From Bifidobacterium apousia (lineage in GTDB: Bacteria > Actinomycetota > Actinomycetes > Actinomycetales > Bifidobacteriaceae), in contig NZ_VMHK01000002.1 in assembly GCF_007559275.1 (NCBI RefSeq), positions 248,001 to 312,000 of the forward strand: a stretch of 64,000 bases of DNA. Reading direction: 5' to 3'. The notes under the pieces were generated by a model, which saw only the letters and a program-made list of their open reading frames with translations, searched no databases and was not told where the DNA came from. Positions 18,741 to 27,518 of this stretch are shown piece after piece; the first letter of the stretch is position 1; the number at the start of each line of letters is the position of its first letter. The position numbers and the translations under genes were made by a program.

Positions 18741-18770
18741 TCGGGCCGGATGGCGGCTAGACTGGAGGGC

Positions 18771-19745
18771 ATGACTATGGATGATGTCCCCCAGCCGGAC
18801 GACCGGCAGTCCAGCGATATGCCGACAGGGAATCCCGGCTTCGGTCCCTCCCCGTTCCCGCAGGTTCCGCCCGAGCATCAGGAACCTGCCGGGGAAGATG
18901 CCGCTGCCAGCGCAGCCCAGCCGGGCCAGTCAGGTCCAGATGCAGCCGACGGGCAGCAGCAGGATTCGGGCTATCCAGCTGGCCATGATGTCGGCGGGGG
19001 GAACCAGAGCCCCTATCAGACCGGGCAGTTTCCCGCCAGTCAGTATCCCCATGATGGGTATCCGACAGGGCAGAGGGGCAATGCCAGATACCCGTTTGCC
19101 CCTCAGGAGGGCGAACAATATCCTGGGGCGTATCAGGCAGGGCCCTATCGGCCCAGTCAGTATCCGACGGCCGGGTATCCAGCTGGTCAGCAGTATCCGA
19201 CCGGTCAGCAGTATCCTGCTGGGCAGTATTCCGGTGGCCAGTATCCTGGGGGCCAGAATCCTCCAAGTCCCTATCAACCGGGACCGGGCTATCCCGGCCA
19301 GTACCCATCTGGCCAGTACCCACCGAGTGGGTACCCGGGCAATCGATACCCAACAGGCCAGTATCCAGGCAATCAGTATCCTGGCGGGCAGTATCCGCCG
19401 CAGGCTCCTATGCCTTGGCCCTACCCGGGCATGCCCCAGGGCGGGTATCCCGGGGCTATGCCCAGCGGCAGGAGTCCCTATCCGATATCACCCACTCCGC
19501 ACAGCAAGTTGGCAGCCGGACTGCTCAGCATCTTTCTGGGCTGCTTCGGCGTGGGCAACTTCTACCTGGGCAGAACCGGCCGGGGTGTGGCTCAGCTCAT
19601 GCTCACCCTGATAGGGTTCCTCTTCTTCTTCATTGGGCCGACCATCGCCATAATCTGGGGGCTGATCGAAGGTATCCTGATTCTGTCATCCTCAACCGGC
19701 TCCTTCTGGCATCGTGACGCTCGCGGGTGGGAGTTGACGGATTGA
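18771..19745 (+). CDS. TM2-domain membrane protein with Tyr/Pro/Gly/Gln-rich repeat region
   Basis: A 324-residue protein. The first 240 residues are low-complexity, dominated by tandem QYPxGQ/YPGxQ units; the C-terminal 85 residues form a TM2 domain ([23 protein letters not shown], then [26 protein letters not shown]). TM2 proteins are two-helix membrane proteins of unknown function; proline/tyrosine-rich tails often mediate self-association. The start at 18771 is chosen because TAGACT ends 7 bases before it (leaderless); an ATG at 18777 preceded by GGAGGG at 7 bases is equally good. The lipoate-ligase gene begins at its stop codon, so the two may be translationally coupled. Confidence 0.8.
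   Translation: MTMDDVPQPDDRQSSDMPTGNPGFGPSPFPQVPPEHQEPAGEDAAASAAQPGQSGPDAADGQQQDSGYPAGHDVGGGNQSPYQTGQFPASQYPHDGYPTGQRGNARYPFAPQEGEQYPGAYQAGPYRPSQYPTAGYPAGQQYPTGQQYPAGQYSGGQYPGGQNPPSPYQPGPGYPGQYPSGQYPPSGYPGNRYPTGQYPGNQYPGGQYPPQAPMPWPYPGMPQGGYPGAMPSGRSPYPISPTPHSKLAAGLLSIFLGCFGVGNFYLGRTGRGVAQLMLTLIGFLFFFIGPTIAIIWGLIEGILILSSSTGSFWHRDARGWELTD
19010..19410 (+). repeat. Degenerate tandem repeats encoding QYPxGQ units
   Basis: Imperfect direct repeats built on CAGTATCC followed by a short variable stretch and GGCCAG or GGTCAG, repeated more than ten times in the TM2 protein gene. The densest run lies at about 19150-19400. Units are multiples of three bases, so copy-number changes would keep the frame while altering tail length. 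Confidence 0.7.
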
Positions 19746-20953
19746 ATCCGGCCCTTCTGCGCGGCGTCGGCAAGCAGATGGGCGGTAAACTTGCGGCCGT
19801 AACCCTGACCTTGGGCCAGGGGCCAGACTCCCGTCCAGTCATTGCTTCCTGCAGGATTGACGGCGACTTCTTTACGGAGCCGGCCCCGGCAGCCTCCCGT
19901 GAATACGAGGAGGATCATAGGCCGGTATCCCGGCTGGAATCCGCAATTTGTGGTATCCCGCTGCCCTTGGATCCTGGTCTGGCGCTGAAGAGGCTGGACA
20001 AGGTCATGGCAGAGGGGGATGGTCAACGAGTAGTCGGCGTGTCCCCATGGACCCTGGTGACCGCACTGGAGCGCGCCCTGCCGGATGGCCTGGTCAGCCA
20101 TGGGCGCGAGGAGCCCGAACAGACGTCTTTTCAACAGTCGCAGCTGGACGAGGTCGAATGCCGCCGCCGTTGGTCCGGCCTGAAGCTGAATCTGATCAGG
20201 GACCGCCCACGGGAGCCCGTCATGCAGATGGCCATGGATCAGGCTCTCAATGATGCCGTAGCCCAAGGCCGGCTGCTGCCCACCCTGCGCATTTGGAATT
20301 GGTCGGCGCCGGCAGTGATCCTGGGGCGCTTCCAGTCCCTGAGCCAGGAGGTCCACGCGGATCGGGCGCGCAGTCTGGGCTTTACCCTGGTTCGCCGATG
20401 CACCGGCGGTGGCACCATGGTCATTCAGCCCGACCGGGCCATCACCTATTCGCTCTATCTGCCCCTGGACTTCGTCAAGGGGACCGATCTGATCGACTCC
20501 TACCGGATCTGCGACTACTGGCTGGTTCGCGGTCTGCGCATGCAGGGGATTCAGGCCGGATGGCAGGGCATGAATGACATCGCCTCCCCGCGGGGCAAGA
20601 TGGGGGGCGCCGCCCAGCGCAGGCTGCCGGCAGGTTCCCGCGGACCGGGCGGACTGCTCCACCACACCACGCTTTCCTACTCAGTGGATCCTGATCTGAT
20701 GGCCCAGGTGCTTAATGTGGATCCGGCGAAATTCCACGACAAGGCCGTGGCCTCGGTCAGAAGCCGGGTGGATCCCATCGACAGGCAGACCAGTCTGTCC
20801 CGTCGATCCCTGATCGATGCCCTTCTGGACACCCTGCCCTCCCTGGTGTCGGATCTACGCATATCAAGTCCTCCGCCCGAGATTGAGCAACGGGCCCGCA
20901 CTCTGGCCCGGCAGCGCTACGGCCGTGGGGAGTGGACCGCCCAGATCGCCTGA
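19742..20953 (+). CDS. lplA: Lipoate-protein ligase A family protein with N-terminal accessory domain
   Basis: About 403 residues. The C-terminal catalytic domain (from about residue 150) has the lipoyl/biotinyl-ligase fold: [31 protein letters not shown] (the RRxSGGG-type loop) and [18 protein letters not shown], where Lys286 is the expected adenylate-binding lysine. The N-terminal segment, [13 protein letters not shown] then [11 protein letters not shown], resembles the accessory domain normally at the C-terminus of LplA, so domain order is swapped. It should activate lipoate and transfer it to a lipoyl domain; GcvH at 13585 is the only visible acceptor. The TTG at 19742 overlaps the upstream stop and has GGGAG 8 bases before it; GTG 19727 and ATG 19778 are alternatives. 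Confidence 0.8.
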   Translation: MNPALLRGVGKQMGGKLAAVTLTLGQGPDSRPVIASCRIDGDFFTEPAPAASREYEEDHRPVSRLESAICGIPLPLDPGLALKRLDKVMAEGDGQRVVGVSPWTLVTALERALPDGLVSHGREEPEQTSFQQSQLDEVECRRRWSGLKLNLIRDRPREPVMQMAMDQALNDAVAQGRLLPTLRIWNWSAPAVILGRFQSLSQEVHADRARSLGFTLVRRCTGGGTMVIQPDRAITYSLYLPLDFVKGTDLIDSYRICDYWLVRGLRMQGIQAGWQGMNDIASPRGKMGGAAQRRLPAGSRGPGGLLHHTTLSYSVDPDLMAQVLNVDPAKFHDKAVASVRSRVDPIDRQTSLSRRSLIDALLDTLPSLVSDLRISSPPPEIEQRARTLARQRYGRGEWTAQIA

Positions 20954-21077
20954 CCGGCAAGGGGGGTTGATGTGTGTGGGTATAATCGTGCTCAGTCGCG
21001 TCGAACCCGGCGCGAGGTCATCAACCATGCGTGAGTCGGTGCAGACCCGCCAGACATGGCGAAAAGGAGTGCGGAGT

Positions 21078-21797
21078 ATGGCGGTTCACAAGCCCAACGA
21101 GATTCCCGATGACGGGAACGCCCTCAGGCAGACCGCCCTATTCAAACAGGTGCCCAGGCAGGACGCCGACCAGCTTTTGGACACCATGCACGAGTCCACT
21201 TATGCCAAGGGGTCCACGGTCTTCCGGCAGGGGGACACCGACCATCGGATGTATCTGCTGGAGGAGGGCAGGGTCAAGCTGGTCCGCCAGTCGCCCGACC
21301 GCCGCATCCAGCTGCTCAGCATCCATGGGCGCGGGGAGATCCTGGGCGAGATTCCCGTCTTTGACCCCTCCGGCGGGCCGCGTACCGCCTCGGCTGTGGT
21401 CATGGTCAACAAGACCAAGGTGGCTGCCTTGGATCACGATGCCCTCTTCGACTGGCTCAACCAGCATCCCAAGGTGGCTGTGGACATGCTTCAGGTGCTG
21501 GCCCACCGCCTGCGGACCGACAACGAGCGCATCTCCGACCTGGTCTTCCTGGACGTGCCGGCCCGTCTGGCCAAGACCCTGCTGGATCTGGCCACACGCT
21601 TCGGCGAACCCTTCGAGCAGGGGCTGATGGTCCCTTACGATCTGACCCAGGAGGAGCTGGCCCAGCTGGTCGGTGCCTCACGGGAGACCGTCAACAAGGC
21701 CCTGATGGACTTCTCCAACCGGGGATGGATCTCTCGCAAGGGCCGCACCATCATCATTTTCCAGCCCGGACCTCTGATTCGACGCTCACGCATGTGA
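21078..21797 (+). CDS. CRP/FNR-family transcriptional regulator
   Basis: A 239-residue regulator. The N-terminal cyclic-nucleotide-binding jelly roll spans about residues 15-130 (LFKQVPRQDADQLL, STVFRQGDTDHRMYLLEEGRVKL, GEILGEIPVFDPSGGPRTASAV). The last segment contains the phosphate-binding-cassette-like EIPVFDPSGGPRTASA, with the Glu and Arg used by cAMP-binding members. A dimerisation helix follows, then a winged helix-turn-helix (LTQEELAQLVGASRETVNKALMDF). It resembles actinobacterial GlxR/Crp, and no FNR-type N-terminal cysteine cluster is present. The ATG at 21078 has AGGAG 9 bases upstream. Its targets cannot be read from this window; the class A PBP gene follows 41 bases after its stop but has its own -10 box. 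Confidence 0.88.
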   Translation: MAVHKPNEIPDDGNALRQTALFKQVPRQDADQLLDTMHESTYAKGSTVFRQGDTDHRMYLLEEGRVKLVRQSPDRRIQLLSIHGRGEILGEIPVFDPSGGPRTASAVVMVNKTKVAALDHDALFDWLNQHPKVAVDMLQVLAHRLRTDNERISDLVFLDVPARLAKTLLDLATRFGEPFEQGLMVPYDLTQEELAQLVGASRETVNKALMDFSNRGWISRKGRTIIIFQPGPLIRRSRM

Positions 21798-21838
21798 ACG
21801 CCGCTGCCCGGTAGAGCCGACGGCCTAGGATAGAGACC

Positions 21839-24100
21839 ATGCCCGAACAAAAGAAATCCATGTCGGTCAGGCGCTTCTTCACGCTGCTGCTGGCTTACCT
21901 CATCTTCTGCGTCGCAGGTGGCGTGGTCGTCTCTGGTTTCCTGTTCCCCGCAGTCTTCGGCATCAACGCCGTCTCCAGGAATCTGATGCCCGCCCTGAAG
22001 ACGGAGAACATCGACTTCAACGTCAACGATCTGCCCCAGCAGTCCCGCCTCTACGCCTCCGACGGGCATACCGTCATCGCCACCTTCTATGCGCAAAACC
22101 GGATCGTGGTGCCCATCAAGGACGTCTCCGACTACATGCAGAAGGCCGTGGTGGCCCGTGAGGACCGTCGTTTCTTCGAGCATGCAGGCGTGGATACCCA
22201 GGGCGTGCTCAGGGCCTTCATCCAGACCTACATCAAGCAGGGCGACACCCAGGGCGGTTCCTCCCTGACCCAGCAGTACGTCAAGAACGTGCTCATGAAC
22301 CAGGCCGAGGAAAACAACGACCCCATCGCCGAGTACCACGCCCAGGAGGAGACCATAGCCCGCAAGATGCGGGAGATGCTGATCGCGGTGCAGATGGAGA
22401 AGAAGTACTCCAAGGCCGAGATTCTTCAAGGGTACTTGAATATCGCCCAGTTCGGAACCAACGTCTACGGGGTTGAGTCGGCTGCCAGGCGCTACTTCAG
22501 CAAGTCGGCCAAGGAGCTGGATCCGGGCGAGTCGGCCACCATCGCCGCCGTGACCAAGAATCCCGCACGCTTCGACCCCACCGTCAATATCAAGGCCGCT
22601 CAGGAGCAGCGGAACATCGTCCTGGATCTGATGAGGCAGGAGAACTACATCAGCCAGCGCCAGTATGAAGAGAACAAGGCCAAGCCGCTGGATCAGATGC
22701 TGCATGTGCAGTCTGCGGACGCCGGCTGCCAGGCGGCCGGGGACGCGGCCTTCTTCTGTGACTACGTGACCAAGCAGATCCTCAACTCCAAGGAGTTCGG
22801 CAAGAGCCAAGAGGATCGCAACAAACTCCTCAAGGAGGGCGGCCTGGACATCTACACCACCATGGACGTCAATGCCAACGCCGCAGCCATGAAGGCGGCT
22901 CGGGACACCATCCCAGTGGATGATCCGACCGGCTTCGAGGTCACGATGGCGGCCATTCGCCCGGGCACCGGCGAGGTTTTGGGCTTCGGCATCAACCGCA
23001 TTTACGACGCCACCCAGAACTCCGGCGGCGGCACCCGCACGGCCATCAACTATGCAGTGGACCAGCAGGACGGCGGCGGCTGGGGTTTCCCCGTGGGCTC
23101 CACCTGGAAACCCATCAACCTGGTGGCCTGGATGAAGGCCGGCAAGTCCATCAATCAGCCCCTGCGCACCTCTACCAGCTATCCGCAGACCGCCTTCGCC
23201 TGCAAGACGGCTGACGGTACCTCCTATGGATTCGGCACGGGCAGCTGGCACGTTGAGAACTCGGGCGGCGGCACCACTTCACCGGAGAGCCCCCTGCAGG
23301 GCCTGATTCGCTCGCACAATACCACCCAGGCCTCCATGGCCCAGCAGATTGGCCTGTGCACCATAGCGGATACAGCCAAGGACATGGGCTACCACAATTC
23401 GCCCAAGGACCAGATGGACATCCACTCAGACAACAGCTTCCAGCCGCCCATGACCATCGGATCGGTCCAGGCCTCACCGCTGACCATGGCCAACGTCTAC
23501 GCCACCATCGCCGCCAAGGGCGTGGCCTGCAGCCCTATCGCCATGACCAAGGTGATCGATAAGAATAAACGGTCCATCAAGGTGCCCAAGGCCAACTGCC
23601 ATCAGGCCATCGACCCGGGCATCGCCGAGACCACCGCCTATGCCCTCAACCAGGGCGTGGTCCAGCCCGGAGGTGAGGCGGCCGTGACCCAGCTGGACGG
23701 GGGTCGCAAGACCTTCGCCAAGACGGGCACCCATGAGGACAAGTACATGCTGACCGGCGGATTCGTGCCCCAGGTGGCCTCCTTCGTCACTGTGGGCAAT
23801 GCCGAGGGCCAGGTCTCCTTCAATGGCAAGGTCATCAACGGACGGTCCATGGGTACCTGGTACGGCATGTACATCGCCACCCCGGCATGGAAGGAGTTCA
23901 TGAACACCTACCTGGCCGCTGCCAACATTCAACCGGACAACTCCTATGGCAATCCCGATGCACGCTTCACAGGCGGGGTCCAGCCTCAGCAGCCGGCTCC
24001 GATGCAGCAGCGTCAGGTGACCCGTGGCGTAGAAGCGCAGGAGCCGGAGATCGGGGAGTTGACCTCGGAAGAGGCTCAAACAGTGCCCGCGGCCGACTAG
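21839..24100 (+). CDS. Class A penicillin-binding protein (bifunctional transglycosylase/transpeptidase)
   Basis: A 753-residue membrane-anchored peptidoglycan synthase. A short basic N-terminus precedes one transmembrane helix (residues about 13-40). The GT51 glycosyltransferase domain contains VVAREDRRFFEHAGVDTQGVLRAF, with the catalytic Glu, and GGSSLTQQYVKN. The transpeptidase domain has Ser421 in GSTWK, an SHN motif in IRSHNTTQ, and KTG at Lys628. A short Gln/Pro-rich tail of about 55 residues follows; there is no PASTA domain. The start is supported by TAGGAT ending 7 bases before the ATG, a leaderless arrangement. It polymerises lipid II and crosslinks the strands outside the membrane. 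Confidence 0.93.
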   Translation: MPEQKKSMSVRRFFTLLLAYLIFCVAGGVVVSGFLFPAVFGINAVSRNLMPALKTENIDFNVNDLPQQSRLYASDGHTVIATFYAQNRIVVPIKDVSDYMQKAVVAREDRRFFEHAGVDTQGVLRAFIQTYIKQGDTQGGSSLTQQYVKNVLMNQAEENNDPIAEYHAQEETIARKMREMLIAVQMEKKYSKAEILQGYLNIAQFGTNVYGVESAARRYFSKSAKELDPGESATIAAVTKNPARFDPTVNIKAAQEQRNIVLDLMRQENYISQRQYEENKAKPLDQMLHVQSADAGCQAAGDAAFFCDYVTKQILNSKEFGKSQEDRNKLLKEGGLDIYTTMDVNANAAAMKAARDTIPVDDPTGFEVTMAAIRPGTGEVLGFGINRIYDATQNSGGGTRTAINYAVDQQDGGGWGFPVGSTWKPINLVAWMKAGKSINQPLRTSTSYPQTAFACKTADGTSYGFGTGSWHVENSGGGTTSPESPLQGLIRSHNTTQASMAQQIGLCTIADTAKDMGYHNSPKDQMDIHSDNSFQPPMTIGSVQASPLTMANVYATIAAKGVACSPIAMTKVIDKNKRSIKVPKANCHQAIDPGIAETTAYALNQGVVQPGGEAAVTQLDGGRKTFAKTGTHEDKYMLTGGFVPQVASFVTVGNAEGQVSFNGKVINGRSMGTWYGMYIATPAWKEFMNTYLAAANIQPDNSYGNPDARFTGGVQPQQPAPMQQRQVTRGVEAQEPEIGELTSEEAQTVPAAD

Positions 24101-24236
24101 TACCTGGCTGGATGACTGCTTGTCGGGCCTCGGCTGGGATCCGAGCGAGGCTGTGCCTACAATGGAGACCATCAGGGATTCGTCGACGGGCGGGACCACG
24201 AGGGGTACGGCCGTCCGCCGGGAGAGGCAGGAACAG

Positions 24237-25607
24237 ATGGTCCAGGAATATTCAGAGCTGGATGACAAGGCCCCTCGGGCCGACGGCCGGGTTCATGAGG
24301 ATCAGGCCATGCCGGGGCCGGTGAGCGGCTCTGGCAGGTTGGATGTGTCCAAACCGATCTGGTCCTTTGAGTCGGATGCCGCCGACGGCAAGAAGAAGAC
24401 TGGCAAGGCTGCCAAGGGGATCAAATCGTCCAAAAAGGACAAGAAGGCCAAGAAGGCGAAAAGCGTCAACAAGGCCAGGAAACCAAAATCGGGAAGAAGA
24501 CGGGAGAAGGCCCTGCCTGCGCTCTTCCAGCCCATGGAACTGCGCGACCAGCACATCCGCAACAGGATCTGGATGCCGCCCATGGACACTTATTCGTCCC
24601 TGCGGCATGACGGGGTTCCTACCAACTTCCACTATCAGCACTATGTGTCCAGGGCCCTGGGCGGCTTCGGAGTCGTCATCGGGGAGGCCACGGCCGTAAA
24701 CCCCCAGGGGCGGATCTCTCCCTGCGACGTGGGGCTGTGGGATGACGAGCAGACCAGGGCCTGGCAGGGCATCGTCCGGGATGTCAAGGCCGCTGGAGCC
24801 GTCCCTATCGTCCAGCTCAACCATTCGGGGCGCAAGGGCTCCTCCGGGTGCTCCTCCATGGGCTATATCAACGCCACCGTGCCCGTGGCCGAAGGAGGCT
24901 GGCAACCTGTGGGCCCCAGCCCCATCGCCTTCGGGAGGATGGCGGTCCCGGTCCAGCTCTCGCGGGCGCAGATAGCCTCCATTGTGGCCGACTTCCGTTC
25001 CGCTGCCGTGCGAGCCGTTCAAGCCGGCTTCCTGGGCGTGGAGCTGCATGCCGCCCACGGCTACCTGCTCTCCCAATTCCTGGATCCACTGATCAACCGC
25101 CGCAGCGACGAGTACGGGGGTGACCTGTCCGGCAGAATGCGCCTGCTGATCCAGGTGACCGATGCCGTGCGCGAGGTCATTCCCTCGGGCATGCCCCTGC
25201 TGGTGCGCATGTCCGCCACCGACTGGGCCACTGGCGGATGGGGCCTGGACGAGACCATCCGCACCGCCAAGGTGCTCAAGCTGCACGGGGTGGACCTGAT
25301 TGACGTTTCCACCGGGGGTCTGGTGCCAGGCGTGAATATCCCAGCCGCTCCCAACTACCAGGTGCCCTTCTCCTACCAGGTGCGCAGCCAAGTGCTGATT
25401 CCCACCACAGCCGTGGGGCTGATCACCAAGCCCAGGCAGGCTGACCGGATCGTACGCAAGGGTCTGGCCGATGCGGTCGAGATCGGTCGAGCCAGTCTGC
25501 GCGACCCCTACTGGCCGCTCAGGGCCGCCTACAAACTGGGGCTGTCCGCTCAGCAGGCCCCCTACCCTGAGCCTTACCGGCGCGGGGCCTACGGCGTCGC
25601 ACGCTGA
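24237..25607 (+). CDS. Old Yellow Enzyme-type NADH:flavin oxidoreductase with Lys-rich N-terminal extension
   Basis: A 456-residue FMN-dependent oxidoreductase. The TIM-barrel domain begins about residue 95 (PALFQPMELRDQHIRNRIWMPPMDTY). It contains GGFGVVIGEATAV, VQLNHSGRKG, the catalytic-histidine segment GVELHAAHGYLLSQFLDPLINRR followed by SDEYGGDL, and a C-terminal phosphate-binding region (GLADAVEIGRASLRDPYWPLRAA), as in YqjM/xenobiotic-reductase relatives. It should reduce activated C=C bonds with NAD(P)H; the natural substrate is unknown. The first 95 residues are unusual, with a run of Lys/Ala/Ser (KKKTGKAAKG, KKDKKAKKAKS). The ATG at 24237 follows GGAGAGG by 9 bases; ATG 24162 and TTG 24120 in the same frame would lengthen the extension. 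Confidence 0.85.
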   Translation: MVQEYSELDDKAPRADGRVHEDQAMPGPVSGSGRLDVSKPIWSFESDAADGKKKTGKAAKGIKSSKKDKKAKKAKSVNKARKPKSGRRREKALPALFQPMELRDQHIRNRIWMPPMDTYSSLRHDGVPTNFHYQHYVSRALGGFGVVIGEATAVNPQGRISPCDVGLWDDEQTRAWQGIVRDVKAAGAVPIVQLNHSGRKGSSGCSSMGYINATVPVAEGGWQPVGPSPIAFGRMAVPVQLSRAQIASIVADFRSAAVRAVQAGFLGVELHAAHGYLLSQFLDPLINRRSDEYGGDLSGRMRLLIQVTDAVREVIPSGMPLLVRMSATDWATGGWGLDETIRTAKVLKLHGVDLIDVSTGGLVPGVNIPAAPNYQVPFSYQVRSQVLIPTTAVGLITKPRQADRIVRKGLADAVEIGRASLRDPYWPLRAAYKLGLSAQQAPYPEPYRRGAYGVAR

Positions 25608-25615
25608 GAGCGGCC

Positions 25616-26359
25616 ATGGACGCTGTTGGTGGCAGAGCAGGGACCATTGTGGTCATGCCCACCTATCAGGAGGCCGACAATATCGGGGTGATCCTTCCGC
25701 AGCTCTTGGCCTGCTGCCCGGAAGTCGATGTCCTGGTCGTCGACGACAACTCGCCGGACGGCACCGGTGCCAAGGCCGAGGACATGGCCAAGCGCGACCC
25801 TCGCGTGCACGTCATCCATCGGCAGGACCGCCGCGGGTTGGGCCCTGCCTACGTGCAGGGTTTCCGCTGGGCTTTGGGGCATGGCTATGGCCTGATCTGC
25901 GAGATGGACATGGATGGTTCCCATCGGCCCCAGGATCTGGCCAGGATGCTGGCGGTGGCCCGAGGCAAGGCGCATCCGGATCTGGTCATCGGCTCGCGCC
26001 GGGTGCGCGGAGGCTGCACCCAACATTGGCCCTGGTATCGGGACCTGATCTCGCGTGTGGGATCCTGGTATGCCCGCACCGCCCTGGGATCCTCCGTGCG
26101 GGACATGACCGCCGGCCTGCGGGTCTATCGAGCGGATGTGCTCAGGCGGATCGACATGCGAAGGGTCCGCTCCAGCGGCTACGTCTTCCAGGTGGATATG
26201 CTGCGTCGGGTCCAGGCCATGGGTCTGAGCGTCGTCGAAGTGCCTATAGTCTTCGTGGAGCGGGTTCGCGGCAGCTCGAAGATGGATGTCGGGATCGTTC
26301 TGGAGGCCATGGTCCAGGTGACCCTATGGGGACTTGAACGGTTGACCCATCGAAACTGA
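25616..26359 (+). CDS. Polyprenol monophosphomannose synthase (GT2, DPM1-like)
   Basis: A 247-residue GT2 glycosyltransferase that should transfer mannose from GDP-mannose to polyprenyl phosphate at the inner face of the membrane, supplying a donor for cell-wall glycans. Motifs are VVMPTYQEADNIGVIL at the N-terminus, VLVVDDNSPDGTG, the metal-binding EMDMDGSHRPQDL, and DMTAGLRVYRADVLRRID. There are no transmembrane segments, so it is the soluble catalytic form (Dpm1 / Ppm1 catalytic domain). It starts 8 bases after the oxidoreductase stop, so the two are probably co-transcribed although their functions look unrelated. Acceptor specificity is inferred from the family. Confidence 0.85.
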   Translation: MDAVGGRAGTIVVMPTYQEADNIGVILPQLLACCPEVDVLVVDDNSPDGTGAKAEDMAKRDPRVHVIHRQDRRGLGPAYVQGFRWALGHGYGLICEMDMDGSHRPQDLARMLAVARGKAHPDLVIGSRRVRGGCTQHWPWYRDLISRVGSWYARTALGSSVRDMTAGLRVYRADVLRRIDMRRVRSSGYVFQVDMLRRVQAMGLSVVEVPIVFVERVRGSSKMDVGIVLEAMVQVTLWGLERLTHRN

Positions 26360-26560
26360 CATTGCATCGCCATCGTGTTCGCTTTCTCGGGCGACCCCGC
26401 AGGCCCTTGTGGGCGACTTGGAGACAGAATGTGCCATGGCTGACCGATTGCCGCAATAGCCGCGGCAGGCCTCTGGCGTATGGAAGAATGGTCGGGGTAT
26501 CGAAGAAACATCGATTGTTCGCCCCTGCTTTTGGACGGCGACCGCAGTCCCATGGCCGGC

Positions 26561-26590
26561 TTGCCAATTTGGGCGAATGTGTGCGATAAT
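26561..26590 (+). promoter_or_regulatory. Promoter of the DeoR-type regulator (leaderless)
   Basis: TTGCCA (26561-26566) and GATAAT (26585-26590) are separated by 18 bases. Transcription would begin about 7 bases on, at the ATG at 26597, so the mRNA is predicted to lack a 5' leader. An inverted repeat ATCGA-N7-TCGAT at 26499-26515 lies upstream and could be an operator, but this is only a guess. Confidence 0.6.
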
Positions 26591-26596
26591 GTTCGA

Positions 26597-27436
26597 ATGA
26601 TATCGTCACAACGCCAACACCTGATATTGAACCGGTTGCGTACTCGTGGCGCAGTCCGTATCACCGCCCTCTCCAAGGAGTTGGGCGTTTCCGCCATGAC
26701 CATCCGTCGGGACATTGCCGACCTGGCGGACAAGGGCCTGCTCAAGAGGGTCCACGGAGGGGCCGTCACCACCAGCTCGCTGCTGGCTGAGCCGCTCTTC
26801 TCGGTCAAGTCGCAGATGGACATGGGCCTCAAGGACACCATCGCCCGTCATGCCATCGACTATGTCTCCCCGGGCGACGTCATCGCCATCGGCGGCGGAA
26901 CCACGGCCTATGTCTTCGCCCAGCACCTCCTGGAGAGCCGTCAGTGCGCCGGCGTGACCCTGCTGACCAATTCCATCCCTGTGGCCGAGCTGGTTCAGGC
27001 CATGGAGAGCAAGGACGTCGAAGTCATCGTCACCGGCGGCGTCATCACCCGATCCAACTCCCTGGTAGGCCCCATTGCGGATAAGGTCATCGCCTCCCTG
27101 CGGGTCAACACGGTTTTTCTGGGGACCCACTCGGTCTCCATCCCACGCGGCTTCCTGATGCCCAACTCCCTGGAGGCGGCCACCGACATGGCGCTCATGG
27201 ACATCGCCGACCGGACCATCATCCTGACTGACCATACCAAGTGGAGCTGCACCTCCCTGTCCCTGTTCGCCTCCTTCGACCAGGTGGACACCGTCATCAC
27301 CGACGACCAGCTGGACCAGGAGTCGGCCGAGGCCACCCGCTCCCTGGTCAAGCGGCTGGTGTTGGTGCCGGTCAACCCCGAGGAAGGCCAGGCTCAGGAC
27401 GGAGCCTCAGACGGGTCTGGGGACCAGGTTCAATGA
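26597..27436 (+). CDS. DeoR/GlpR-family transcriptional regulator, probable gal regulator
   Basis: A 279-residue repressor. The N-terminal DeoR helix-turn-helix (RQHLILNRLRTRGAVRITALSKELGVSAMTIRRDIADL) and the conserved KRVHGGAV wing end occupy residues 1-60. The remainder is a DeoRC sugar-phosphate sensor domain (DVIAIGGGTTAYVFAQ, TLLTNSIPVAEL, VTGGVITRSNSLVGP, DRTIILTDHTKW). It precedes galT by 82 bases and galK follows, so it probably controls galactose use in response to a phosphorylated sugar. The start follows the promoter immediately; the frame extends 39 codons upstream but that segment has no family resemblance. The C-terminal 20 residues are low-complexity. Confidence 0.85.
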   Translation: MISSQRQHLILNRLRTRGAVRITALSKELGVSAMTIRRDIADLADKGLLKRVHGGAVTTSSLLAEPLFSVKSQMDMGLKDTIARHAIDYVSPGDVIAIGGGTTAYVFAQHLLESRQCAGVTLLTNSIPVAELVQAMESKDVEVIVTGGVITRSNSLVGPIADKVIASLRVNTVFLGTHSVSIPRGFLMPNSLEAATDMALMDIADRTIILTDHTKWSCTSLSLFASFDQVDTVITDDQLDQESAEATRSLVKRLVLVPVNPEEGQAQDGASDGSGDQVQ

Positions 27437-27518
27437 GAGGTAGGTCACACAGGGGTGTGCGGGTTGCCATAGCTGGTTGCCATGGATTGTCAATCATCAC
27501 GGACGATGAAGGAGCAGC

